Under the pieces are notes generated by a model. It ran no database searches and had not been told where the DNA came from. It saw nothing but the letters and a program-made list of their open reading frames with translations. From Casuarius casuarius (taxonomy: Eukaryota; Chordata; Aves; Casuariiformes; Casuariidae), in assembly GCA_003342895.1 (NCBI GenBank), contig PTFA01000050.1, forward strand, positions 176,713 to 240,712: DNA of 64,000 bases, given 5' to 3'. Of the stretch, positions 48,156-60,549 are shown one piece after another. Both the position numbers and the translations under genes were made by a program. Each line of letters opens with the position of its first letter. The stretch's first letter is position 1.

Positions 48156-50304
48156 TTAATCTGTAGATTAATTAACAAGTACAGAACCTTGCTGTATTGC
48201 CAAGGTACCAACTAGTAACTCCTTTAGGTGTGATGTTCATTGCAGGTAAGTTTTCTCTGCAGCTGATTTTTTTCCGGTGGGATTATGGCTCTGTGTAGTG
48301 GGGCCATAACTCAGGTGTGAAGTAGAACTTCATAATTCTAAAACAAAAGCCATGTCTAATGGCTTTGAGTCTAATGATCACATTTCCCCCGAAATAATGA
48401 TCATCCTAAATGTTTAAAATCTTGTTTTCTTGTGGAAATCCACTGTTAAAGGCCAATTGTGTAAATATGCTTGAAAGTACGCTTTCATGTGGGCAACACA
48501 TCAGCTTCATTAAAAAAGGCCTACAACAAGGCATTCTTTGCTCTCCTGCTGCAGCATGAGCCTGAAATTCTGTATTCTTTCCTCTGTTCATCCTCAGATC
48601 TTAGCTTTAAAAGCCATTATTAATAATTTTAAAATATTATTTTGCAAGGTGATGAATGCCGTATGGGGTCGTATGAGAAATCCATCTGCTGGTGTCCTGC
48701 GTGTGACTCCAGCCAGTAGTGAATGCTTGCAGAGAAGCATATATAAGAGCAGTGCGTCATGCTTTCGCTGGTATATTGTCTGAGCAATCAGTGGTTCCAT
48801 CTTCAGTGAACTTGGTAGGATCTGAGGACGCATCGCACAGCAGTGTTCAGCACTTCATATGTTTAAGCCACTGAAACATAGTATTAATTATACTGGTGCA
48901 TCTAATGGTGCTGTCATTATCTTATGATGGATTTTTCCTGATAACCCAGCAGCCAGATGTTCATTTGGTCAGTGTCCAAAAGAAGTAGGCTTGTCTATAG
49001 ATCTTTCATCTGGCATTTAGTGACGTTTTCATAGCAATGCACTTGCAATTGAGAATCTTTCAGTCATTGGTATTTTTGTGGGGGGAGAGGGGGTTAACAC
49101 AACAATGAGCTCAACTGTATTTGCAACTGAACTGTTTGAAATTGCATCAGGCAATGACTCAGTCTAGGTCACTCTTCAGCTGCTCTGAGTTCTCACCCAA
49201 ATGTTTGTTAAATCAGTTTCGGTCGCTTTTGATTTATGGATGCATGATTAAACAAGGAGGCTGGAGCAGCAGAAAGTATCTGCTGCCTTTAGGGAAGCAC
49301 AAGGCCTGGAAGTTGGCGGATGTTGGCTCTGCAGCAGATCAACCAAGCTGGAGCAAAGGTCATCGTCTAATGGAAAGGAAAACAAAAATAAAACACTCCC
49401 ATTCCACCGTGAGGAGATACTGAGCTACCAGGGGGAGGGAGAGCTCCTATAATAATATACTGCTGGGCCTCCTGTGCTGTACAGATCTTTATGGCCTTTC
49501 ACTACTCTTTCCTCCCACAGACAAATTACACAGTCTAAAGGACCTGTGACAGGCCTAAACAGTAACGAAAAGGGCCACTGATCAGCCTCTGACTGTGAGG
49601 AAGAGCGTGATCCAGTGCAGAACCTGGTGGTCCCTTGTAGTGTCAGTCTCCTTCTGTGGTATCAGCTGGTGCCCATAGTACAAATGGTTGTAGATGGAGT
49701 ACCCTAATCAGTGAGAGGTCTGTAAAAGAGAGGTCATTTAGTCGTGAGATTTCAAGAGGTTCTTTGGTCTGGACAGAATCCTGCAAGCTGGGGAGATCTT
49801 GCTCTCCAGGCTGCCGGGCTGCGTGTGTCCTTTAGGTATTCTTCCTGTCTGAGGGGAATCAGTATGCCATGGCCCAGGTTCAGCTCATCTTTTCCTTGAG
49901 CCCAGTTGTCCAGCTGTGGCAATGGGCCTGGCTCTGCTGTTCCTCCGGTGTTCCTCCATGCTGGAAGACAGCAAAGTGCTGTGCTTCCTCAGCATGAGAG
50001 GCTTCCCTGAAAACATAGTGTCTGATTCCATCATGGGTCCAAATTGTAAAACCTGGGAACTCGAATAGTTAGGCCCTGCAGAAGTCCTCCACTGCTTACT
50101 GATGGCAGTAGTCAATATACAGTGTGACATTAATGAAATTAAATTCCTGACTTAGCAAGGTAGTTGTATTTTCATTATCTTAAGCCTTCCTGTTGCTCTG
50201 GGAGAGTGACAGATTCTGTATCAAAGAAGTTACACAAATCAACTTTCACCTATGTCCTCTGGGACTGGGAAATGAGCTCAAATGAAAATCTATTGCTTTG
50301 ACCC
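48156..50304. other. Noncoding DNA, no gene seen
   Basis: Chance frames of up to 100 codons (49121-49423) without a recognisable family. No other feature. Confidence 0.45.
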
Positions 50305-50420
50305 TAGAAGGTACTACCAAGTCACGTAGTCGGACCTCCTGCACAGCGCAGGTAAGGGTTATTCCATGTTGTGAACAGTAGCATTGGTCTAAGGAATCTC
50401 TTCTGGAAAACCCCAGTTGA
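50305..50420 (-). repeat. CR1-like LINE 3' relic
   Basis: GTCACGTAGTCGGACCTCCT followed by GCACAGCGCAGG matches the reverse complement of the sauropsid CR1 3' region ('gtcatctagtcc.acc.cctgc...gcagg'). CTAAGGAATCTCTTCTGGAA could continue it. No terminal repeat is retained. Confidence 0.6.
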
Positions 50421-53019
50421 AAGTACAGAAATAATTGATTTGCAGTAGCTGAGGGTTTGAACATCAAACTTTTATTGTCAAGGAGGAGTATTTTTTAGGT
50501 TCTGTTTGCTAATTTGTTCCTTTGTATTTTCACTTAGCTTTTGTTTTTATAACTACTATATTTAAATATGGAATTAGATATTAGCAGTTTTGTGGAGTTA
50601 TGCTTTTTTTTCTGACAATTTTTGTAAGGAAATCTTTCATATTTACCATGTGAAGATCTAAATCTTAGTCTTGGCCAGGTGAAATTTTGCTATTGAATGT
50701 CATAGGTCCAGGATTTCAACAGAATCTTTCTCATTTCCATTTTGTAATATTTCTGTGGTCATGCAGTTGCCATTTTCTGGGGAAATCTCATCTATGTTTT
50801 TCTATTTTATGGTCCTCGTATTGTGCAAAGCTCTTGTAGCTCTCGTTTAAAACCAGAGTGCTAGTGTCCAAATTACGGAAACAGAAATAAATGCTTGGAC
50901 ATGCTTAGGTGTGTGTATGCAATGAAACTTTTTCTATGTATAATGAAACAAGAAACCCCACACTTTTAGTTTCCATCTGCAGGGGGGAGAGGAAAAAAGG
51001 ATTCTCCACTAATAACTGTGAATCCTGAGATAGCTGTTATTATTTGGCTGAAATGGGCAGAATAGCAAATCACGCTCCTCAGAGTTTTCATTAAAAGGGT
51101 GCCGTTCTGCAATCTCAGCCGCAGTTGTTGCCAGTCACATGCATTTCCAGCATAGTTCTTGTCTTTGCTTTCTGTAACTGTTTCTTCCAAAATCTCAATC
51201 ATTAGTATGCAAAATTTCTGTCTTTGAAGCCAATGGCATACTCCTGAGTATTGCCATCTATTACAGCTTCGGGGTTCTGTTCTGCATCTTAAGAGTAAAA
51301 TCCCTAGCCAGATTCTCACCCTGTTATTAAGGTCCAAAAGTAAAATATATAACTAAAGGAAACACGCAAACTGTGAAGCACTTTTATTTGTGGGGAGCAG
51401 AACAGTTTATGCCACTACCACTTACTTCAGTAAAGCTGGGGCAGCTTTTAAGCATGAATGAAAGTAGTACATGGGCATGTGTCTGTCCACATAAATTTCT
51501 CTTCTTTAAATTAAAAACCCAATAAATGAAAACTGTCCGGATACACTGGTAATAAATGAAAGGCTGACTCAATGTCTGCCATGGCCATTAATGAGCCTTT
51601 CCTACACTCCCTAATCATCTTGATTGCCTTACTGAATGAAGCATATGACACAAACCTTGTGCAGAATCTCAATAACGCTCCAGCACTCACTCTCTTTCCT
51701 CATAGGATAAGTGGTGATTTACTTCTGGCACCTTTTCAAATGGCAACTCTTTAAATTTGTGGTATTCAACTGTTTTCCAGTTGGATCTTCTCCTACCTAT
51801 ACACTTAGTTTCTCGGAGCACCAGTTCTCTTCGAGGTGTTAATATCAGAAAAGCTGTTAATACCAGAACAGCCATGTCAAGTCCAAGGACTAACCATTTT
51901 GCCTCTCCTGTATGAAGTCAACACACTTCCCTCAAGAGGCAATTTGCTGCAATATAAAACAACTGCACAGGTACCTACTTTCAGAGCCTTTTGAGAATAA
52001 AATCTGTACAGTTTTAACCAATAGATTCATTATCTTTACTTAATAAAAGGTTTGTTAGTAAAGAACCTAACTTTTAATCATCCCAAGGTTATTTGGGTAG
52101 CCCATTTAAAGGATATGGCTCTGTCAGGTCTCTAGTGAAGAAGCAGCGCCCTGCAACCCATACTGCTCTATGAGTAGTATGAGCTTCTTGTTGCTGTTTG
52201 CAGTCTCAGGAAAAAGCTGAAGGTTACAGTGGAAGTGGAAAAGAAAATCATTGAATGAGCTTTGAAAACTGAACTACTCTTCCTCCTTCAAATTAATCCT
52301 TTTGGGCATGGCTAGAAAGAAGTAGAGCACAATGGCAAGGAAGTCTACCTAAACTTAAACTTTTGGTGTTTTCATACTTGTTACTGGCTATGTACATGTT
52401 TAGCAGAGCTCATTCAGGCTTGTAAAAACTGAGACTGTTAACTAGTAAAGTACATTGTTAATGACAACTTGCAGTTTCTGGTATTCTGGTTTGGTTTCAT
52501 TTGGTTTTAAGAATAACACTGTGCATATTTAATCCATAATGGTGAAGCAGAATTTTCTGACTGTTGTTACTTTAAAAAGCTAGATGGTTAATATTTTAAA
52601 TTTTGTAAATTTTAGCAATGTGCCATCAGTATTTTCAAATATGTGCTTGTCCTTATTCTTCAATTTTAGATATTACCAAGGAACAGGGTAGCTGCCATTA
52701 GGAATGCAAAATAATAAATATCTGGCTTGGTTTATCACCATACTTCTGCTTTTATATCACCATTTTTGCACAGCACAAATCTGATCAGCCCATGGGATGC
52801 GAACATGTGGAGTTTTCATAGCTTGTTTGGTATTCTAGAGAGGAAAACCTGTAAGCAGAGTATTTCTTAACAGCAATATTCCCGTTCCAAAAGATCAACA
52901 TATTTTGTAATGTAATAGCTAAACTATAATACATGGGTGAGTGGGCGTGTTGCACGTGGAAGCCCCAGTGAGGAACTGGGCTTTGTACATACCTGTCTTC
53001 CACAAAGAGCCTGCAGTGT
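50421..53019. other. Noncoding AT-rich DNA, no gene seen
   Basis: Short frames only, including a 123-codon minus-strand frame at 50966-51337 with no recognisable domain. No repeat recognised. Confidence 0.45.
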
Positions 53020-53240
53020 AAGCAAAACATGAGGAGAGGAAAATAAGGGACCTTGAAAGACGACGATGAGCCATCGGTAGGGAATACAGAAATGGTGCAA
53101 GAGAGACAGAAGGTTAAGAAAAAAACTTAGAAGAATAGAGAACCAGAGAAGGCAGAGGACAGGGTAAAGGAAAGATGTGAAACAAAAGCAATGAGAGGAG
53201 CAACATGTGTACCACAAAGAGAGGAAAATAACATTGGAGA
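53020..53240. other. Purine-rich tract
   Basis: The plus strand is strongly A/G-biased for about 220 bases (GAGGAGAGGAAAATAAGGG, AGAGAACCAGAGAAGGCAG and similar). It explains the 146-codon Leu/Ser/Phe-rich minus-strand frame at 52924-53364, which I do not accept as a gene. Confidence 0.55.
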
Positions 53241-53902
53241 CAAAACTGTTGACTGGAGGACATCCATTTAGAGCAGACATTAAGCATTGTGTATTCTGTT
53301 GAAGTAGTCTGCTGTGTAGATGTCTAATCTGCTTCTCTATACTTGTTAAATTCATTTCATGCACTTGGATGAAAATGGGATTTTATTTTAGTTCTTTCCT
53401 AATGTGCAGAAAAAAAATAGGATGTGTGTATTATTTTGACAGGAACTCAGGATGACTTCTTTAATATGAACAAGGGTGTTAGGTATTGTGAACTATAAAA
53501 ACATTTCATTGTTAGACAAGAAGAGTTAAATGTATCATTTTTAGCAATCTTCCAGATTAAACAGCCAAGTTTTGTTCTTCCCTCTGTCAATATGACATCA
53601 TTTTGTTTACATTAAAAAACTGTTTTAGAGCTAAGTCTTGAGTTGGAACAGGTTATTTGATGTAGCAAGAATTCGTAAAATGTTCTTAGAAGTTTTTGTT
53701 TTTGTCTCACTAAGAGGAAGTCAAAACAAACATTTTCAGGCCTATAAGCTATGTCCTTTAAACATTGCTTCCAGTGCTTTGTTTTGTTTTGCTGGCCAAA
53801 AGCATAAAAATGTTAGTGAAACAGGTTAGTACACATGGGAAAAATATGAGGGAAAAGCTGTGCATTTGTACAAGTGGATTGTCTGCGTTCTGTGTTCATT
53901 CC

Positions 53903-53952
53903 AGTGATGGGCTTGCACATGTCACTCAGAGCTTCAGTATTTTCTATTTAAG
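53903..53952 (-). repeat. Possible MIR relic
   Basis: GATGGGCTTGCACATGTCAC then TCAGAGCTTCAGTATTTTCT resembles the reverse complement of MIR 'cttgggcaagtcacttagcctcagttttcctatctg'. Short and diverged. Confidence 0.45.
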
Positions 53953-54035
53953 CTTAGTTTTGCAGTTCCTTTTAAAAAGGCAGTTAACAATCATCTTCAT
54001 TTGAGGATTGGATTACATAGAGCTCTTGAGGTAAT

Positions 54036-54062
54036 TTTACATTTACATTTACATTTACATTT
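54036..54062. repeat. (TTTACA)4 hexamer repeat
   Basis: Four perfect TTTACA units plus TTT. Short tandem repeat. Confidence 0.9.
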
Positions 54063-54110
54063 TGTTTCCCCCTGACTGGACACTTCTGGTCTTTTTTCTT
54101 GGTGCTGCTG

Positions 54111-54147
54111 AGCCCCAAGCGGAACTGCATGCTGCAGGTTTGGGGCT
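54111..54147. repeat. Two-level hairpin
   Basis: AGCCCCAA (54111-54118) pairs with TTGGGGCT (54140-54147). Inside, CTGCA (54125-54129) pairs with TGCAG (54133-54137). The arms are short, so an RNA function is speculative. Confidence 0.4.
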
Positions 54148-54419
54148 GCGGAGGAGAGCTGGCATAGTGCAGGAGAGCAGCCCGTCAAGGGCCAGCTGCT
54201 GGAGCACTAGTTTGCTAAGATAAGTTGCTGTAACAAGGTTAAAGCATAAAGCACACCACCACTACTCCTGTAGCTGGAGCTTTAGGTGGAATTTTAATAT
54301 CTTCAGGAAACAGGCAAGCCTGGCTCCACACGTGTAAGTTATAAAGGGCTCTCTCTCTGAGAGCGATGCCATGATGTCTGGTAACGCTAACTGGCAATGC
54401 AGTGAAGTCACTTCTAAAA

Positions 54420-54960
54420 GTATCGCGTTCCAGCACGGGGCTTCCCGGAGTGATGTCACGCAGCTCCCGTCAACTCGAAACGCTCCGCAGTAGTTACGGT
54501 TATTCTTAGAATCACTTACTTCCCATTCCTTAGGAAAAGCTCCTGTGAAGGGCTTGGTTGGCTTTTATCTCTCAAACCTAGTGTTTAAACATTGGACTAA
54601 TTTGTATCTGCTTCGCGGCTCAGCTGCAGCCATTGCCAGCTGCACGGGATCAGTGACAAGCCTTTCTTCCTCCTCCAAAGCGCACTTGCAGGGCCCAGGA
54701 GCGCAGCGCCCCAGGGGCAACACGGCTTTTTCACAAGCACGTAGCTGCCTGGGGGAGTTTTCCAGAGCCAGGAGCATATTAGGCATTCTCTCGCAGAGAG
54801 AGACCAGAAGCCTCCCTGCCTTCGTGCGTGTGGGACTGTCCTTGCTGGGCCCCGCTGCGCTGGGTTTGGGAGCGCGGTAAGGTCGCTGGGCACAGCGCTG
54901 CCCGCCGGAGCTGTCCCACCGCACAGCCCTGAGCCGAGCTGCCAAACTGCCGCCCAGGCA
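54420..54960. promoter_or_regulatory. CpG-island-like segment
   Basis: By hand count there are 22 CpGs in 54601-54960 and ten more in 54421-54500. The segment is clearly GC-rich against AT-rich flanks. A one-mismatch cAMP-response element, TGATGTCA, lies at 54451-54458 beside CpG-containing motifs. Long frames on the minus strand (up to 184 codons, 54597-55151) overlap in different frames and look compositional. It is a candidate promoter or enhancer of unknown target and direction. Confidence 0.45.
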
Positions 54961-57900
54961 GCAAGGTGGGAGGAGAGGAAAAGCCTCCATCCCTTCCAGG
55001 GGCTGATTCGGGATACTGGGAGTGATAGATATTTAACTAAACCAGCTTCTCTCGTGGTTGGGCGGCTGTCTGTGACGATTGGGCATGGTTCTTGACAGCA
55101 GGTTAGCAGGGCAGCGGAGTTGGAGACAGCCTGTGTTGTATGTTGGACCATGCGGGAAAAGAAAAGTTTCTTTTTGGGTGGAGATCAGAAAATTATTAAT
55201 GAGACTGAGGTAGGAATTAGTAATAACTACACTGGGAGGCATCTGGCTGTGTAACTGAGCAGTCGTTTGGCAGTAACAACACTGTATGCCGCGATGGTTT
55301 TTGTGTGTGCTGTACTCCACACTCGTCCCATACATCTCTTCTGGTCTGCAAAGAGGAAGCTGGGAATAAGGAAATGTTTCCCTCCCTGGCTCGAAAGTTG
55401 GTCTGTCCCTTCCTCCAGCCTGAAGAATAACACACCCATTTCGAAGCACAGCATCTTCCCCGTTCCAAGCCCCCGTCCCCAGCGATGGCTGGTCTGATCC
55501 TGCTTGTGGATCTCACACCCATTTCCAAGAGGAGCGTCAGGGCAGTGGGGCAGCCCCTGGACCTGCTGTCCCACTCCAAGCCTGCCCTGGGCTGCCCGGG
55601 TGATCTGCCAAGGGTGATCTTGCCAGTTTTACTTCATCACCAAAAATAATTGAATGTCGTTTTAATGGTCACAGATTCATATGGGGCTCCTAGTCTCTCA
55701 GCTGGGTTTGAGGGAACAGAAGCTAACTAGTACCTCTCTCTTTCTTGGCACAATCCATTTAGTTTAGACAGAAAACAAAGATATATTTAAGATAAGACTA
55801 TTGTGCCAAACTCTTATCTCTCTTACTTCAGGAGAGTTCTCGTTTACACCACTGTTAACTTATAGTCTGTCTTATAGGCACAACAGATGCTTCTGTTCGA
55901 TCCCGTCTTTCTCTTAAGTTCCAAGAAAGCGTGAAGGAGTAAAAACAACCCATCTCTCATTGTTAACGTGAGTCACTAAAGTGATTATATTATTTTGTGA
56001 TAACTATAGCGAAGCTTTAAGCACTGGCACTTCACTGCAGGACTGGAGATTCCCATAACAAGCGTTAGTATCTACAGTGTGAGAAAAAGAAACATGATCA
56101 GGGCTCTTCTTAAAAAGAGTAGAATATACACACAGCAGGGAGGAGAATATCCAAGGAACAAGCAGCAGGGAGCCGAAACAAGGAAGGAACGGTGCAGGAA
56201 ATGGAGCTGCAATTCTGATTTCATCAGATAGATTAACGGAAGCAGAAGAGAGGAGAAACCCAAGGAATTCTGTGAAAGCAGGAGAGAGCAGTGTTAGAGT
56301 CACCCTTGACCAGCAAACCAAGTTTTCACACTGAGTCTGTATTAAAGAGCAGAAGAGGCCTAGAAGTTACACGTGAGATGTCAGCTCCTCATCATGGCTC
56401 AGATTTTGGTTTGTATCATTTGACCCAAACTTATTTTGTTTCTTTCTTATTGCATTTTTTCTTAAAACTTTCTTCCTTTTCTTCAGTCTAAAGGTAATTT
56501 TTTAAATTAAGAAACTGCTTTTTGGACCCAAGCCAACACAAGAAATTGTTTGTTAAACTGACCCAGTTTCACAAATAGTTTTGCTCTTTCCCGAGTGATG
56601 TTTTTGGACAAATCTATTACTAAAATATAATTCTCTCAGCTCTGCTTGTAAGGAAGTCTAGCATGAAGAGCTGCTCATGTGAATGGTAACAAAAACTGCT
56701 GAGTCTGTTCTAAAGGGAAAAGGGGAAGTCAACGCTACCTAACACAGAAAATGAAGAGTCAAAAGCAAATAGTGGAATAGAGGAGATGCAAACACTCACA
56801 GTGCTATGGTGATGAGATTCATGTATATGTCTAAATGGACCGACAAATAGGAGGAAGATGAAAAGCATGAAACAGATAAAATAGACTAATTCTGCTAATA
56901 ATCATTTATATTTTTAAACCGTGATCTTTATCCTCATATTTTGCACAGTGTAGTAATGCCTTTGAAAGTTATAATAAGAGCATTTTCCTGTATCTTTTTT
57001 TCATGGCACTTTTTGACTCTTATTAATTATTGCAATTCAAGTGCAACAAATGCAAAACTAAGCAGATGAACTTTTAAATGTAATATTGCTCTTAATCAAA
57101 GGGAAATTTTTTAAATACTGAATGAATTGGGTAAGATTGCATAAGGGCAATAAATATGTTCTATCTGCTAAGTGTTTTAAGCAAATTTTAATTCTGTCAC
57201 TAGCAAAATTAATTTGATTTTCAAAATGAGGAAAGGGGGTGGAAGTAATGGAAGTCTAAGGTCAATGAGTGATCCCATAAGAGCCTTGAATTGGCAGGTG
57301 GAGTGGAGCAAACCATGAGAGAGAAAGGAAAGAGAGATTTCTCATTAGGATGTCATGTTAACCTGAAGTGATTAAAGTGTGAGGCCTCATAGGAGCTGAT
57401 TTTTCATTTCTCTAGAAATCAGGGCTTGTAAGTAAAAGTGGGAGAAGGAATTGAAATAGCAGGGGACTATCTGCCCTACTGTGTTGTATGTCTTAGGATC
57501 TTGTCAAAGTCAAGCTTCCTTAATAAAAGATGGAAATTGGTCCTTAGTATGTTTAATTAAAGAAGAAACTGAGAATTATTTAAATATAATTTAAAGTGAT
57601 TTAATGAAAACCAATATTTGAATATAAAGTTTAATTTCCCTGCAAATAAGTCATGGCTATGGATCAGAAACTTTACATGTAAATCCAGTGATTTGGAGAC
57701 CCCTGCCTAGAAAGGGAGCCCAGATGCACTACATCTGTTACAGGTCTCAGAGGACTAGCCCTGACTGCTGCTCTGTGGATGCGGATGTTGGATGCATAAG
57801 CTGCTGCATTTGCCATGCAGTAGGAGAGCAGGACAATACTGCAGCCTGATAGTAAGTGGGACTTCCATTTTCCCTGGAAGAATGAGTGATCTGTGACATA

Positions 57901-58350
57901 CAGTTGATTGCTGAATAGGGAATAAGATCAACAGCATTGAGTTGAGGAAGCATTTGGTTTAAAAATGGTTACTTAAAATTGGTTACTTTTTTCCACATTT
58001 TTTTCTTTTAATTCCTCATTATATACTGAAAAAAATAGAACATATGAGTAGTTGTATTTTATTGATCTAATGAACTTAATTTTCACACTAAACCTTTTCT
58101 GTGGGTCAAAGATGGGTTCTGCTGGCTGCGCTGAGCTCAGTGTGAGTGTTGAATGGCTCCAGGAAACGAGAGCTGGGCCAGCAGGACCCAGCAATTTCTG
58201 TTTTGTCATCTTCTGTCTGCTGCTCTGCCCGTGGAGTGACCTCCTATTGGCAAAACTTTGAGAACTTGTGCTCTTAGCACTTCTCTGTTATGATCATTTC
58301 ATGAGATGTGTTTATTGTTTCAGAGTAAAGATGAAGAAGAGAATTTTCTT
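54961..58350. other. Noncoding DNA; low-repeat AT-rich block 56.9-57.3 kb
   Basis: No gene. Overlapping minus-strand frames at 55033-55579 and 56004-56321 (105-138 codons) carry no recognisable domain. The stretch at about 56880-57260 is repeat-free and AT-rich, with TTAATTATTG-type cores, and may be regulatory. Confidence 0.4.
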
Positions 58351-58425
58351 CTAACAGCTTCCCTGAAAGGCAGAGAATCACCATCGTTTATAGATGCAGA
58401 ACTAAGATGAATAAAGGGAAGTGTG
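58351..58425 (+). repeat. Possible MIR relic
   Basis: ACAGCTTCCCTGAAAGGCAG, then ATCGTTTATAGATGCAGAAC and AAAGGGAAGTG, resemble MIR 'acaactccctgtgaggtag ... attttatagatgaggaactgag ... agaggttaagtg'. Confidence 0.5.
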
Positions 58426-59551
58426 TCTGTGTGTCCCAGTATACTGCAATGTAAAAGATAATTATGCTGCCTTTACTTTTTCAGAAAAAGCGAGGTAAAT
58501 GAACCAAGTAGGGAGTTAACCAAGAGAACTGTGCTATCAACACTGTCCATCTTCTGGTACCTAAGCAAGATGGCTTGGATACTTCCATGCAGCAGCGCAT
58601 TGTGTTATGCACATGCTTTTCTATGGTTATAATCTGTGTTTCCTGTGTCCCCCACTAGCCTCCTAATCTCCTGATTGTCTCATCTGGTCCTCTCTTATTT
58701 TACTCATCAAAATTAAACACTGCTTTAGGTAAAAAATGCCACAGAAAGCCAAGTCGCATGTGGTATGTGTTTTGCATCTGCCCTAGAACAACCCAAACTA
58801 ACCCAGACTAACCAAACACATAGCAGGAAAGTGACTGTTGCCCCTTCAAGTCTGCTGTATTTGAGAGAGCTGTTCTTTAGCCATTAGATAGCTCTTTTTA
58901 TCCTGGAAATACTCACATTTAAATTCAAGGAGGGATCACTAGTATAAAAAAACAAGACGACAAGTTGGGTAGTAATGTGAAGTATTTCAAGAGAAACCTG
59001 AAGCGTGTTAAGTCTTTACCAAGTAGAAGCTAGAGATAGAACTTTTCCCTTTTCATAAACATGAAATTAATTCACCTCTTTTTCTTTCTTTTATAGTGCT
59101 GGCATTTATTCAATGCACTGTAAGCCCTGTGTCCTGAATTTCTTGATTCACGTCTAAAAATTGCTTGCATTGACTGTACCCTAATTAATCGTTTTGTGCC
59201 ACAAGTTGCATTTGCCCAGCATGCTTTTCATTGCCGGGGAAGGATGCACCAAATCTGCTGATGCCAAAAAGGTAGTGTGTATTTAACTCACATCAACACT
59301 CTCTCTCCCTTTGATAATTGCTAATCCTACTGCACTTAATAATACACTACTAGGTTAAGCTTATACACAGCTCAGGCAGTGCTAACTATCAGGGTGTGTG
59401 GTTATTCTGTAACGACCACATTTTAGGGTGTGTTTCAATTTTACAGGGCAGTCATTTACTTCAAATTACCTTGTCATTTCTTACAGCTATTGTGTAATTC
59501 CTTTATTAAAGAAAAAATATAATTGGATTGTTAAAGAGGCATTAAGTAACA
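58426..59551. other. Low-repeat noncoding DNA, candidate regulatory 59.1-59.55 kb
   Basis: No gene or repeat recognised. From about 59090 the sequence has several homeodomain-type cores (CTAATTAATC at 59181-59190, ATAATTGG, CTAATTAT). Conserved noncoding DNA is possible but unproven. Confidence 0.35.
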
Positions 59552-59790
59552 CTAATTATAATGCTTTGCACTTACCACGTTTTTGATGCTCAGTATTTTA
59601 TAAACGTTTTGCTAATTATTCTTTACAACATCCCTGTGGTGAGCAACTAATAGTACCTCTGCCTGCAAGTTAGCAACACTGAGGCAGGGAAGTTGAGTGG
59701 TTTGCCCAATGCTCCTGTGTTTTGCCCAGGACTTGGGTTTAGAGCTGGGATTAATATTCAGTTGTTCCTGACTGCCAGGTCATACTCTCA
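59552..59790 (+). repeat. MIR/CORE-SINE, near full length
   Basis: The most complete SINE in the window. It runs TGCTTTGCACTTACCACG, ACAACATCCCTGTGGTGAGC, AACACTGAGGCAGGGAAGTT, GAGTGGTTTGCCCAATG, GGACTTGGGTTTAGAGCTGG and CCTGACTGCCAGGTC, in MIR consensus order across about 240 bases. The centre is slightly altered, with the 'ttttacagatg' part replaced by CTGCCTGCAAGTTAG. Confidence 0.85.
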
Positions 59791-60507
59791 CAAATCTCTC
59801 TTTCCCCCAAACCATATAAATAGTCTCAAGAGTTATTTCATCTTTAAAACAGAAAAGAACAGAGCCTTAAAACGGCGTAAGTCAATTCTGTGATCAATAA
59901 AACCCTGTGTGTGCAAAAGAAGATTTGCTTCTAAATAGTTCCAGTTAAAAAATGAAATTCATATTCACCACTATTAGAGTTGGTCTTTAGAGGCAGCAGA
60001 AATCCAAGCAAATGTCCACCAGTTCTTTTTCTTGAAGTTTCATCAACTAATTAGTGGTTGTGAGGGAGTCATCTAAGTTTCTGTTGCCTCCTTTAAGATC
60101 TTTCCAGGCTTCAATCTAACTACTAGCTGTCGGCCTGTGATTAAATTTCTGAGCTGCCTTTGGTCCCCAGAGTGTTCAGTGCAGTAAAAAGAAATGTCTT
60201 CAGCTGCAGGCTTCTGAGAGGTTAGGTATAAAGGAAGGGAAGATGTATCCTCTGTCATTTGTAGATGCACCATCTACAAATGGAGAGGAAGGAGAGGTAG
60301 TAAACAGAAAGTGAGATGACTGAAATGGGAGCAGCTAGACGCTCAGGACTTCTGAAAAGTCAGGTCATTGTGTTTAAGCGAGTATATGGAGAATAGAAAG
60401 CCCTTTTTTAATTATCCTATCCAGACGAGAACTTGAAGAATAACCTATTGTAACAATTTTGTCATTATGGTCAATTTTATTGCAGTTTTTATAGTATTGG
60501 AATATAT

Positions 60508-60549
<42 letters not shown>

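Noticed and set aside
52924..53364. 146-codon minus-strand frame with hydrophobic stretches
   Set aside because: A purine-rich plus strand gives Leu/Phe/Ser-rich minus translation and few stops; not evidence of a membrane protein.
54597..55151. 184-codon minus-strand frame, longest in the window
   Set aside because: Lies in a CpG-rich segment where several frames on both strands are open. Composition explains it, and no protein family is recognisable.
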